Below, in pieces: positions 40,350 through 47,964 of a stretch of 64,000 bases of DNA. The translations under genes and the position numbers were made by a program. How positions within the stretch are numbered: the stretch's first letter is position 1; every line of letters starts with the position of its first letter. Origin of the DNA: Defluviibacillus sp043739385 (lineage in GTDB: Bacteria > Pseudomonadota > Gammaproteobacteria > Burkholderiales > Burkholderiaceae_C); NCBI GenBank assembly GCA_043739385.1, contig JAYUED010000050.1, positions 1-64,000 on the forward strand. Reading direction: 5' to 3'. The notes beneath the pieces were generated by a model. The model worked only from the letters and a program-made list of their open reading frames with translations, was not told where the DNA came from and searched no databases.

Positions 40350-40994
40350 ATAACCAAGCGTTGACGATGAGGACGTCGTTGATGGAATTAGGGCAGTTTG
40401 TTGCCATAAGTAATCCATTTGTCTTGCGGTTTGCAGTGCGAGGTCATGGCCAGCCAGTTGAGCTACCAGATGCAGGCTCATGTCGATGCCAGCGCTGATC
40501 CCAGCCGAGGTGGTGATGCGGCCCTGCGCAATCCAGCGTTGGTTTTCTTGTACGTCCAATCCAGGGAATTGACGGCGCAAATCCGCTACATCTTCCCAGT
40601 GGGTGGTGACGGGGCCGCTTTGTATAACCCCGCTTTGCGCCAATAAAAATGCCCCTGTGCAAACGGATGTGACCAGTTGGGCTGCTTTTGCGGTGATAGC
40701 AATCCAGTTTAGCGTGGTATCACAGGCCATGACGGCATCGACGACGCCGCCAGGGACAAGTAAAACCGATGCTGGATTGGCGTCCTTGAACGAGGCATCG
40801 GGCAGCACCCGCAGTCCTGCCCTTGCCTGAATCGGTTCAGCGGATTTGGCAACGCACTGCACTTGGAACAACGGTGCTGTTCCAGGGTTGGCTCGCCCAT
40901 GAACCCGGCTGGCCGTGGTGAACACTTCATACGGCCCGGCAAAATCCAGCACTTCCACGTTGTTGAAAATCAGAATAGCAATGCCGTGCGTCAT
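40338..40994 (-). CDS. DJ-1/PfpI-family protein
   Basis: 218 residues with one DJ-1/PfpI domain: IAILIFNNVEVLDFAGPYEVF at the start, the glutamate in GPYEVF, and the nucleophile elbow VTSVCTGAFLLAQSG with the cysteine, then VTTHWEDVADLRRQFPGLDV and TTSAGISAGIDMSLHLV. This is the stand-alone form, as in isonitrile hydratase (InhA-like) or stress proteins, not a GlxA regulator since no AraC domain follows. The substrate is unknown. Its last four codons lie inside the right direct repeat. Confidence 0.88.
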   Translation of the reverse strand: MTHGIAILIFNNVEVLDFAGPYEVFTTASRVHGRANPGTAPLFQVQCVAKSAEPIQARAGLRVLPDASFKDANPASVLLVPGGVVDAVMACDTTLNWIAITAKAAQLVTSVCTGAFLLAQSGVIQSGPVTTHWEDVADLRRQFPGLDVQENQRWIAQGRITTSAGISAGIDMSLHLVAQLAGHDLALQTARQMDYLWQQTALIPSTTSSSSTLGYPPT

Positions 40995-41180
40995 GCTGCG
41001 CCCCTTGTGTCATTTTCTGTGCTGTACCGCGACTGTGGAGCAGGGGTTACGTCGCGACGCTGGGGGAATGCTTCTTGTGAGTCGTTTTGTGAGTCAATCA
41101 CTGCGGGACATGATGGCATCGTGAGTTCCTGTATTCAAAAATGATTAATAGGTTCTATTTTTAAGCATTACAGGACATTA

Positions 41181-41216
41181 AAAAACCCCGCAGCACTTAC
41201 GCGCTGCGGGGTTTTT
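41181..41216. terminator. Terminator downstream of groEL
   Basis: A 14-bp perfect stem (41181-41194 with 41203-41216, 8-base loop) with A- and T-runs at both ends, 42 bases after the groEL stop. It can act in both directions. The rest of 40995-41258 contains no gene that I can see. Confidence 0.9.
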
Positions 41217-41258
41217 GATAGCAAGCAAAGCCATCAGACAAGCTGATGGCCAGGATTT

Positions 41259-42908
41259 TTACATCCCCATGCCGCCCATGCCGCCCATGCCACCCATATC
41301 GCCGCCGCCCATGCCGCCGCCGCTTTCAGCCTTAGGGGCCTCAGCAACCATGCACTCGGTGGTCAACATCAGGGACGCGACAGACGCTGCGTTTTGCAGT
41401 GCGGTACGGGTCACTTTGGTTGGGTCCAAGATACCCATTTCGATCATGTCGCCGTAGGTTTCGTTGGCTGCGTTGTAGCCGTAGTTGCCCTTGCCAGCCA
41501 TCACAGCTGCGACCACGACAGAGGCTTCGCCGCCGCCGTTGAACACGATTTCGCGCAGAGGCGCTTCGATGGCCTTCATCACCAGCTTGATACCGGCATC
41601 TTGGTCAGCGTTGTCGCCTTTGATGACACCAGCAGTTTGCTTGGCACGGAGCAATGCAACGCCTCCGCCAGCCACGATGCCTTCTTCCACAGCAGCGCGG
41701 GTAGCGTGCAGGGCGTCTTCAACGCGGGCTTTCTTTTCTTTCATTTCGACTTCGGTAGCCGCGCCAACCTTGATAACGGCAACACCGCCAGCCAACTTGG
41801 CCACGCGCTCTTGCAATTTTTCACGGTCGTAGTCAGAAGTAGCTTCTTCGATTTGCACGCGAACTTGCTTCACGCGGGCTTCGATGTCGGCAGCAGCACC
41901 AGCACCGTCGATGATGATGGTGTTTTCTTTGCCCACTTCGATGCGCTTGGCTTGGCCGAGGTCAGCCAAAGTCACTTTTTCGAGTGTCAGGCCAACTTCT
42001 TCAGCGATAACTTTGCCGCCGGTCAGGATGGCGATGTCTTCCAACATGGCTTTGCGACGATCGCCAAAGCCTGGAGCCTTGACAGCCACAACCTTCAGGA
42101 TGCCACGGATCGTGTTCACGACCAAAGTAGCCAGCGCTTCGCCGTCAACTTCTTCAGCAACGATGAGCAATGGACGACCCGACTTAGCGACTTGTTCCAG
42201 CGTAGGCAGCAGGTCACGGATGTTGCTGATCTTTTTGTCGAACAGCAAAACAAACGGGTTGTCCAACAAAGCGGATTGCTTTTCTGGGTTGTTGATGAAG
42301 TAAGGTGACAGGTAGCCACGGTCAAACTGCATGCCTTCAACGACTTCGAGTTCGCTGTCCAAAGACTTGCCGTCTTCTACAGTGATCACGCCTTCTTTAC
42401 CGACTTTGTCCATTGCGTCAGCAATGATCTTGCCGATAGCTTCGTCAGAGTTGGCAGAAATGGAGCCAACTTGGGCGATTTCTTTGGAAGTGGTGGTGGC
42501 TTTGGAAGCCTTCTTCAGCTCAGCAACCAAAGCAGACACTGCTTTGTCGATGCCGCGCTTCAGGTCCATTGGGTTCATGCCCGCAGCGACGTACTTCATG
42601 CCTTCGTGCACGATGGCCTGCGCCAGCACGGTAGCCGTGGTGGTGCCGTCGCCCGCGATGTCAGAAGTCTTGGAAGCAACTTCCTTGACCATCTGCGCAC
42701 CCATGTTTTGCAGCTTGTCTTTGAGTTCGATTTCTTTAGCAACGGACACGCCGTCTTTAGTCACGGTAGGGGCGCCGAAAGAGCGCTCCAGAACCACGTT
42801 ACGGCCTTTAGGGCCCAGGGTCACTTTGACTGCGTTAGCCAAAATGTTCACGCCTTCAACCATGCGTGCGCGGGCTTCGCCGCCGAAAATTACGTCTTTT
42901 GCTGCCAT
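41259..42908 (-). CDS. groEL: 60-kDa chaperonin GroEL
   Basis: 549 residues, the standard length. It forms the double-ring folding chamber that works with GroES and ATP. Marks are VTLGPKGRNVVLERSFGAP, DGTTTATVLAQAIV (ATP site), MDLKRGIDKAV, LPTLEQVAKSGRPLLIVAEEVDGEA, and the Gly-Gly-Met tail with four GGM units. It is co-transcribed with groES (52-bp gap) under a sigma-32-type promoter with CIRCE. Confidence 0.98.
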   Translation of the reverse strand: MAAKDVIFGGEARARMVEGVNILANAVKVTLGPKGRNVVLERSFGAPTVTKDGVSVAKEIELKDKLQNMGAQMVKEVASKTSDIAGDGTTTATVLAQAIVHEGMKYVAAGMNPMDLKRGIDKAVSALVAELKKASKATTTSKEIAQVGSISANSDEAIGKIIADAMDKVGKEGVITVEDGKSLDSELEVVEGMQFDRGYLSPYFINNPEKQSALLDNPFVLLFDKKISNIRDLLPTLEQVAKSGRPLLIVAEEVDGEALATLVVNTIRGILKVVAVKAPGFGDRRKAMLEDIAILTGGKVIAEEVGLTLEKVTLADLGQAKRIEVGKENTIIIDGAGAAADIEARVKQVRVQIEEATSDYDREKLQERVAKLAGGVAVIKVGAATEVEMKEKKARVEDALHATRAAVEEGIVAGGGVALLRAKQTAGVIKGDNADQDAGIKLVMKAIEAPLREIVFNGGGEASVVVAAVMAGKGNYGYNAANETYGDMIEMGILDPTKVTRTALQNAASVASLMLTTECMVAEAPKAESGGGMGGGDMGGMGGMGGMGM

Positions 42909-42960
42909 GAGAATTTCTCCGGAATCAGTTAATTAGGGGATGGATCAGAGGGAGAAGAAA

Positions 42961-43251
42961 TTACTTCTCAACCACTGCAAACAGGTCGTCTTCTTTCATG
43001 ACGAGCAATTCGTCACCAGAAACCTTGACCGTTTGGCCGCTGTACTTGCCGAACAAAACACGGTCGCCGACCTTGACGGTCAGAGCCTGGATTTCGCCCT
43101 TGTCATTGCGCTTGCCTGGGCCAACAGCCAAGACTTCGCCTTGATCTGGCTTTTCAGCAGCTGCTTCAGGAATCACGATGCCGGAAGCGGTTTTGGTTTC
43201 GCTGTCAACGCGCTTTACGATCACGCGATCGCCGAGAGGACGGAGGTTCAT
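42961..43251 (-). CDS. groES: 10-kDa co-chaperonin GroES
   Basis: 96 residues, the lid of the GroEL chamber. It shows NLRPLGDRVIVKRVDSETKT at the start, the mobile loop TASGIVIPEAAAEKPDQGEV, and VGDRVLFGKYSGQTVKVSG followed by LVMKEDDLFAVVE. It heads the groESL operon. Upstream, 43338-43393 holds CIRCE and a sigma-32-type promoter. Confidence 0.98.
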   Translation of the reverse strand: MNLRPLGDRVIVKRVDSETKTASGIVIPEAAAEKPDQGEVLAVGPGKRNDKGEIQALTVKVGDRVLFGKYSGQTVKVSGDELLVMKEDDLFAVVEK

Positions 43252-43337
43252 TGTTTATCCTTGAATAGAAACAGGGTTGAAATTACAGGGTGCTAAACAG
43301 TTAGTGCCCGTTAACTTATGGGGTAAAGGCTAAGTTG

Positions 43338-43364
43338 TTAGCACTCTACCCCAATGAGTGCTAA
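43338..43364. promoter_or_regulatory. CIRCE operator (HrcA) upstream of groESL
   Basis: A perfect TTAGCACTC-N9-GAGTGCTAA box at 43338-43346 and 43356-43364, 87 bp before the groES start. It begins one base downstream of the -10 element of the sigma-32-type promoter, so HrcA would cover the transcription start. Confidence 0.95.
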
Positions 43365-43365
43365 T

Positions 43366-43393
43366 GATAAGGGCGTTTGGTGACAGTTTCAAG
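43366..43393 (-). promoter_or_regulatory. Sigma-32-type promoter of groESL
   Basis: On the minus strand a perfect -35 element CTTGAAA (43387-43393) is followed after 13 bases by CCCTTATC (43366-43373), close to the sigma-32 -10 consensus CCCCATNT. This agrees with the RpoH gene in the same window and with the CIRCE box directly downstream. Confidence 0.75.
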
Positions 43394-43417
43394 AGCGAGG
43401 TGCTCACAAACTGCGAA

Positions 43418-44125
43418 TCAGCATCCTAATTGCGCCGCCAAGTCCACCAAACTGCTGCTATGCAGGTCGTTACCTGCCTTCGGTGACACATCCTTTACAT
43501 TCGCTGCGCCAAACTCTAACGGGCGTTCTATATAAGTGGTGCGCAGGCCGCAGGCGCGGGCGCCGGCCAAATCGTCATGGTGGGCTGCGACGAGCATTAC
43601 TTCTTCCGGTTTCAGGTCAAATACTTTGGCGACACCCAGGTAAGTTGCCGGGTTGGGTTTGTAGGCGCGGAAGACCTCTGCCGACAAAATGCAGTCCCAT
43701 GGCAAACCGGCGCGCTTGGCCATGTTGGTGAGCAGGCCAATGTTGCCGTTCGATAAGGTGGTGAGGGTGAACCTGGTTTTCAGCCGTGTCAGGCCTGCGA
43801 CCGAATCTGGCCACGCATCAAGCCGGTGCCACACGCGGTTCAAATGCTGGCGCTGTGTTTCGTCTAAATGGGTCAAGCCAAAATCTGGCAGGATTTGGTC
43901 CAGGATCATTCGATGCAGGTCATCAATCAGCGTCCAGCCCAATTCGCCACGCATCACTCGGGCCATGGCTGGCACGTAGCCTTTACGCCATGCCAGTGCA
44001 AAGGCAGCGCCATCTACGCCTGGGTAGAGCGCCTCGACTTCGCGCTGGATGCTGCCGTGCCAATCTACGACGGTGCCAAAGATGTCGAAGGCGAGGATTT
44101 TGACGTTACTGGTGAGCGTATTCAT
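43418..44125 (-). CDS. Haloacid dehalogenase, type II (HAD superfamily)
   Basis: 235 residues from ATG 44125. HAD motif I is ILAFDIFGTVVDWHGSI, motif II is LTTLSNGNIGLL, the lysine is in AYKPNPATYLG and motif III is VMLVAAHHDDLAGARACGLRTTYIERP. This set matches L-2-haloacid dehalogenases, which replace the halogen of a 2-haloalkanoic acid via an aspartyl ester, although many such proteins in this family are phosphatases of unknown substrate. It stands alone between groESL and the divergent aminotransferase gene. Confidence 0.88.
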   Translation of the reverse strand: MNTLTSNVKILAFDIFGTVVDWHGSIQREVEALYPGVDGAAFALAWRKGYVPAMARVMRGELGWTLIDDLHRMILDQILPDFGLTHLDETQRQHLNRVWHRLDAWPDSVAGLTRLKTRFTLTTLSNGNIGLLTNMAKRAGLPWDCILSAEVFRAYKPNPATYLGVAKVFDLKPEEVMLVAAHHDDLAGARACGLRTTYIERPLEFGAANVKDVSPKAGNDLHSSSLVDLAAQLGC

Positions 44126-44250
44126 GGGCAGGTGGTTGGGCAAATGAAGGGACAAAGGAGGGTGTTCATTCCGCTATTATCTGCATTGGCCCGCCCCATT
44201 GCAGGCCGCGTCGCTCGGACGGTTCCGGGCGCTTACGTGAGATTTTCAAC

Positions 44251-45471
44251 ATGACTGCATCCTCCGCAGGCAAGCGCCGCTTTGCGCGCATTGACCGCCT
44301 TCCTCCTTATGTTTTCAATATCACCGCCGAGCTGAAACTAGCGGCACGCCGCCGTGGCGAAGACATTATTGACATGAGCATGGGTAACCCTGACGGTGCC
44401 ACGCCAGCGCACATCGTTGCTAAGTTGACTGAGGTCGCACAGCGGCCCGATACACATGGCTATTCGGCTAGCAAAGGGATTCCACGCCTGCGCCGCGCTA
44501 TTACACACTGGTACAAAACCCGGTACGCGGTGGACATTGACCCAGACAGCGAAGCCATTGTCACCATCGGTTCCAAAGAAGGTTTGGCGCATTTGATGCT
44601 CGCCACCCTTGACCGGGGCGACACCGTGCTGGTGCCCGACCCCAGTTACCCGATCCATATTTACGGTGCGGTGATTGCCGGAGCTGACATCCGTTCCGTA
44701 CCTTTGACCGAAGGCGTGGATTTTTTTGCTGAGCTGGAAAAAGCTATCCGCGGAAGCTATCCCAAACCCAAGATGATGATTTTGGGCTTCCCCAGTAACC
44801 CCACTGCGCAGTGCGTAGAGCTGGAGTTTTTTGAGAAAGTTATTGCCCTGGCCAAAAAACATGACATCTTTGTAGTGCATGATTTGGCTTATGCCGATAT
44901 TGTGTTCGACGGCTGGAAAGCGCCGTCCATCATGCAGGTGCCCGGTGCCAAAGACATTGCCGTGGAGTTCTTTACCCTCTCCAAAAGCTACAACATGGCT
45001 GGTTGGCGAATTGGTTTCATGGTGGGCAACCCGGATTTGGTTGCCGCGCTGGCCCGTATCAAAAGCTACCATGACTACGGCACTTTCACTCCGCTGCAAG
45101 TCGCGGCCATCGCCGCCTTGGAAGGCGACCAAACTTGTGTGGCTGAAATCACCGCCACCTACCAAAGCCGTCGTGATGTGCTTTATAAAGGGCTGATGGA
45201 GGCTGGGTGGCAGGTCGAATGCCCCAAGGCCAGCATGTACATCTGGGCCCGAATCCCGGAGTATTACCGCGCTTTGGGCTCGCTCGAATTCGCCAAACAG
45301 TTGCTGGCCAAAGCCCGTGTATCGGTTTCGCCAGGCATTGGTTTTGGCGACCATGGCGACGACCACGTGCGCTTTGCGTTGATTGAAAACGAAGCCCGTA
45401 TCCGGCAAGCGGTGCGTGGCATTCGGGCGATGTTCAAGGCTGATGGCTTGCTGGACAAAACTGCTGCGTGA
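44251..45471 (+). CDS. alaC: Pyridoxal-phosphate aminotransferase (AlaC-like glutamate-pyruvate transaminase)
   Basis: 406 residues, class I/II aminotransferase fold. It begins RIDRLPPYVFNITAELKLAAR, an AlaC trait, then DMSMGNPDGATPAHIVAKL, VTIGSKEGLAHLMLA, MILGFPSNPTAQCVELEFF, VHDLAYADIVFDG and the PLP lysine in FFTLSKSYNMAGWRIGFMVG. It probably makes alanine from pyruvate and glutamate. In many betaproteobacteria the gene is followed by hom and thrC for threonine; here it is followed by a terminator and an unrelated small gene. Confidence 0.92.
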   Translation: MTASSAGKRRFARIDRLPPYVFNITAELKLAARRRGEDIIDMSMGNPDGATPAHIVAKLTEVAQRPDTHGYSASKGIPRLRRAITHWYKTRYAVDIDPDSEAIVTIGSKEGLAHLMLATLDRGDTVLVPDPSYPIHIYGAVIAGADIRSVPLTEGVDFFAELEKAIRGSYPKPKMMILGFPSNPTAQCVELEFFEKVIALAKKHDIFVVHDLAYADIVFDGWKAPSIMQVPGAKDIAVEFFTLSKSYNMAGWRIGFMVGNPDLVAALARIKSYHDYGTFTPLQVAAIAALEGDQTCVAEITATYQSRRDVLYKGLMEAGWQVECPKASMYIWARIPEYYRALGSLEFAKQLLAKARVSVSPGIGFGDHGDDHVRFALIENEARIRQAVRGIRAMFKADGLLDKTAA

Positions 45472-45495
45472 CGAAACCTCGGTAAAGCGCTAAAG

Positions 45496-45522
45496 TAGGG
45501 GTAAATACACCCCTATTTTTTT
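45496..45522 (+). terminator. Terminator after alaC
   Basis: A 7-bp stem (45496-45502 with 45509-45515, loop AAATAC) is followed by seven Ts, 24 bases after the alaC stop. Its T-run ends three bases before the ATG of the next gene, leaving that gene without room for a normal ribosome site. Confidence 0.85.
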
Positions 45523-45525
45523 GCT

Positions 45526-45825
45526 ATGAATGCCCTGTCCGCCATTTCTCTTTCCGGTATGCAAGCCGCGCAAACGCAGTTGAATGCGTCTGCGCACAAT
45601 ATCGCGAACGGTATGACGGCGGGCTTCACTCGGCAAGAGGTGGTGCAAGAGGCGGATCCCAGTGGCGGCGTCAGTACCTCGCTGGTGTCGGCCAGTATGC
45701 AGCAGCAGTCCATAGAGACCGATATCGTGCAGCAATTGCAGGCCAAGAATTCCTTCCTGGCCAACTTGACCGTGTTCCGTTCCAGCAACCAGATGATGGG
45801 CAGCCTGCTGAATTTGCAGGCTTAA
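45526..45825 (+). CDS. Short flagellar basal-body-rod-like protein
   Basis: 99 residues. The start NALSAISLSGMQAAQTQLNA and SAHNIANGMTAGFTRQEV match the N-terminal Flg_bb_rod motif (as in FlgB/C/F/G and FlgE). The end ETDIVQQLQAKNSFLANLTVFRSSNQMMGSLL matches the C-terminal coiled coil that packs against it. The middle is only ~35 residues, so the whole is a rod protein without the surface domain. No other flagellar gene is near. The ATG follows a terminator directly and no Shine-Dalgarno sequence is visible, so translation must be leaderless-like or start elsewhere. Role unknown. Confidence 0.75.
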   Translation: MNALSAISLSGMQAAQTQLNASAHNIANGMTAGFTRQEVVQEADPSGGVSTSLVSASMQQQSIETDIVQQLQAKNSFLANLTVFRSSNQMMGSLLNLQA

Positions 45826-45836
45826 GTATCGAGCGT

Positions 45837-46847
45837 TTAAAAATCTAGGTTTTCGACTTCGGTCTTAGCGGCCTTGGGTGAGGTCTTAACGGGTGCTTGT
45901 TCTGAGTTTTTGACCAGCTTCTGCGCTTCAGTTCCTGCGGGTGTACTGAACGTTTCGATTCCCTGTTCCCCGCCCAGCGCGAGCAGCAAATCGGGTATTA
46001 ACTGGCTCAATTCCCCAGTGCTGATAGCGACATCGGCGTCAAACTTATCTTCCTTCTCGCCAGACGTGTTCTCAAACACGCCTTCCAGAAACGTCAGTTT
46101 TTTGACTTGCATGGTCTCGGTTAGCAAGAAGGACACGCGGCCTTCCCAGGTCATTGCCAGTTTGGTTGGCACTTTGCCACCCTCGATGTGCTGGCGAACC
46201 TCGTCAATGTCCAGGGCGTGCTTAGCGTATCGCACAGTGGCTTTATTTTCGTCTGTGGATTTGAGTTCGCACTCGCGGTCAATGCTAAAGCCTGGAGGCG
46301 CTTCACGACTGACCAGCCAGCCTGCCATGCACACGGCCGGCGATTGGGCCGTTTGAATCAGCTCCACCGTCAGGCCGGGTACGCACTCCATCAAGCAGGT
46401 CATCACGGCATCAGCGCGGCCTTGGCTGCCTGCGTCCAGCGTCAACAGGCGCTCGCCGGGGTCAATCCAGACCAGCACTGAGCCTTGCTTGGTGAAGGCC
46501 ATAGGCAGCAGCTCTAAAAGTGCGTTGTCGCGGATCTCCTTGCGTTCTTTTTTGCCGGGTTTGCGGCCTTCAGACTGTTCGATGTGAGCTGCAAGTTCTT
46601 CGACCTTGCGCTTGACCACGGACGCGGGCAGCACTTTGTTTTCAATTTGAAGCTTAAGCATCCAATGCCCACCAATTGCTTCAATCAGCGCGCCGTTGGC
46701 CTGTCCGCGGGGCTCCACCCAGCCGATGGACTGCTCTTGGCTGGCGCTGCACGGCACAAAGCGCAGCTTGGTCAAATTCTCTTCAATCTGCTCAACAGTC
46801 GTGCTCCAAGCGGAGCCGATGCGGTACACCATCACGTTTTTGAACAC
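45837..46847 (-). CDS. rdgC: Recombination-associated protein RdgC
   Basis: 336 residues. RdgC is a ring-shaped DNA-binding protein that restrains RecA and is linked to replication restart and, in Neisseria, pilin variation. The family start FKNVMVYRIGSAW is clear, then LRFVPCSASQEQSIGWVEPRG, LKLQIENKVLPASVVKRKVEE, EGRKPGKKERKEIRDNALLELLPMAF and LGALGG-like C-terminal LIPDLLLALGGEQG. A ~35-residue Lys/Ala/Thr-rich tail extends beyond the usual end. It converges on the rod-like gene (11-bp gap). Confidence 0.94.
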   Translation of the reverse strand: MFKNVMVYRIGSAWSTTVEQIEENLTKLRFVPCSASQEQSIGWVEPRGQANGALIEAIGGHWMLKLQIENKVLPASVVKRKVEELAAHIEQSEGRKPGKKERKEIRDNALLELLPMAFTKQGSVLVWIDPGERLLTLDAGSQGRADAVMTCLMECVPGLTVELIQTAQSPAVCMAGWLVSREAPPGFSIDRECELKSTDENKATVRYAKHALDIDEVRQHIEGGKVPTKLAMTWEGRVSFLLTETMQVKKLTFLEGVFENTSGEKEDKFDADVAISTGELSQLIPDLLLALGGEQGIETFSTPAGTEAQKLVKNSEQAPVKTSPKAAKTEVENLDF

Positions 46848-47055
46848 GGGTTTGCCTTGTGGTTAGGGGGAATTGCGGAGATTTGGAAAAATACAGAAAT
46901 GGGTTCTGAGTCTACCGGCCCAGGTCTAAGTGACAGGCGATAGTGGTGGATTCTGATGGGTTCTAGCAAGTTATTTTGAGGGTTTTAAGCCGTTTTCCCA
47001 ATATTTTCAATGATAATTTGCTATCAATTTTGATTTTTCACAGGTCAATATGCCG

Positions 47056-47916
47056 CTACAAACCCCAAGTACGCGGGCGTTGGGCGCTGAGGCCCCATAA
47101 CTCGGCCCGCCACACGGCCCATAGGCGTTTCAGCAGGTCCATCGCTGGCTCCACGACGGGGCTGAGTATTCGCACCACCAGCACGCGCGAGTTAGGCGCG
47201 GTTGCCCCAGCGGTTTCGCGCAGCGGGTGGGTGTCCATCACGGCGCGTACGGCGTCCAGCGCTTGCTCACGCCGGGTGCGGGGGATGTCGCTTCCGCAGA
47301 CGAAAAACAGCGTCCCTAGACAGCGGTGGCCTGCCAGCCCAAGTGGGCTGTTCATCAGGCGGTCGTCTAGGGCGTCGATACGGCCCCGCTCCAACCACAC
47401 ACCGGGCACTTCCAGATGCTGCGAAAAGCGGCCCAGCACAAACGGCAAATTAGCAGCGGGCAGACCCAGTGCCGTTACATCCCAGCCGATCATTTCTGAT
47501 TCGGGTGCCAGATCAAATACTGCGCGGTTTTCGGCCAAACAGCCGCTGTACGCCAGCGCCTCCAGTGGCAGCCATTCCAGCCGCGCACCTTCAGCCAGTG
47601 TGGCCGTCACGGATTGCAAAGCCGGCGAGCCCAGCGATCTGTAAAACCGTGTCGCGCCGGGTGTTGTCACCAAACCATGGGCACCGGGCCCAACGGTGAC
47701 ATGTATGTCCAGTGTGTCACCACCCACCAAGCCACCAGGCGGGTGAACCAGCACGTTGTGGCAGATGGCATCACCCTCGGGGTAGAGGCTTTGCAGGATG
47801 CGTAATGGGCCGTTGTGGAGGTAGCGGGCGACGCTGCGTGGCTGCGGGTCAGCGCCAGCTTCTTCGCCGCTGCTGGCGAGTAGGTAATCAAGGTTGAGGG
47901 TAGCTTTCCAGGTCAT
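47056..47916 (-). CDS. ureD: Urease accessory protein UreD
   Basis: 286 residues from ATG 47916; an upstream TTG adds 13 unrelated residues. UreD (UreH) binds the urease apoprotein with UreF and UreG during nickel insertion. Features seen are WKATLNLDYLL, RSVARYLHNGPLRILQSLYPEG, CHNVLVHPPGGLVGGDTLDI, LVTTPGATRFYRS, LEWLPLEALAYSGCLAEN, and GSDIPRTRREQALDAVRAVM. Normally ureD is followed directly by ureABC. Here the next gene downstream is rdgC, so this ureD is separated from the rest of the urease genes, none of which are in the window. A complete urea importer lies ~24 kb away. Confidence 0.93.
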   Translation of the reverse strand: MTWKATLNLDYLLASSGEEAGADPQPRSVARYLHNGPLRILQSLYPEGDAICHNVLVHPPGGLVGGDTLDIHVTVGPGAHGLVTTPGATRFYRSLGSPALQSVTATLAEGARLEWLPLEALAYSGCLAENRAVFDLAPESEMIGWDVTALGLPAANLPFVLGRFSQHLEVPGVWLERGRIDALDDRLMNSPLGLAGHRCLGTLFFVCGSDIPRTRREQALDAVRAVMDTHPLRETAGATAPNSRVLVVRILSPVVEPAMDLLKRLWAVWRAELWGLSAQRPRTWGL

Positions 47917-47964
47917 AGGCCCAGCATAACTGCCCCTGGAGTCGTTTTCAGGCAAGATAACAGG

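Noticed and set aside
40338..40994. DJ-1/PfpI gene as the missing half of the GlxA pseudogene at 25661
   Set aside because: It is a complete stand-alone domain and its sequence differs from the GlxA fragment in the region both contain.
41394..42308. Long open frames on the plus strand opposite groEL
   Set aside because: groEL is unmistakable on the minus strand. The opposite frames are by-products of its codon bias and have no family motifs.
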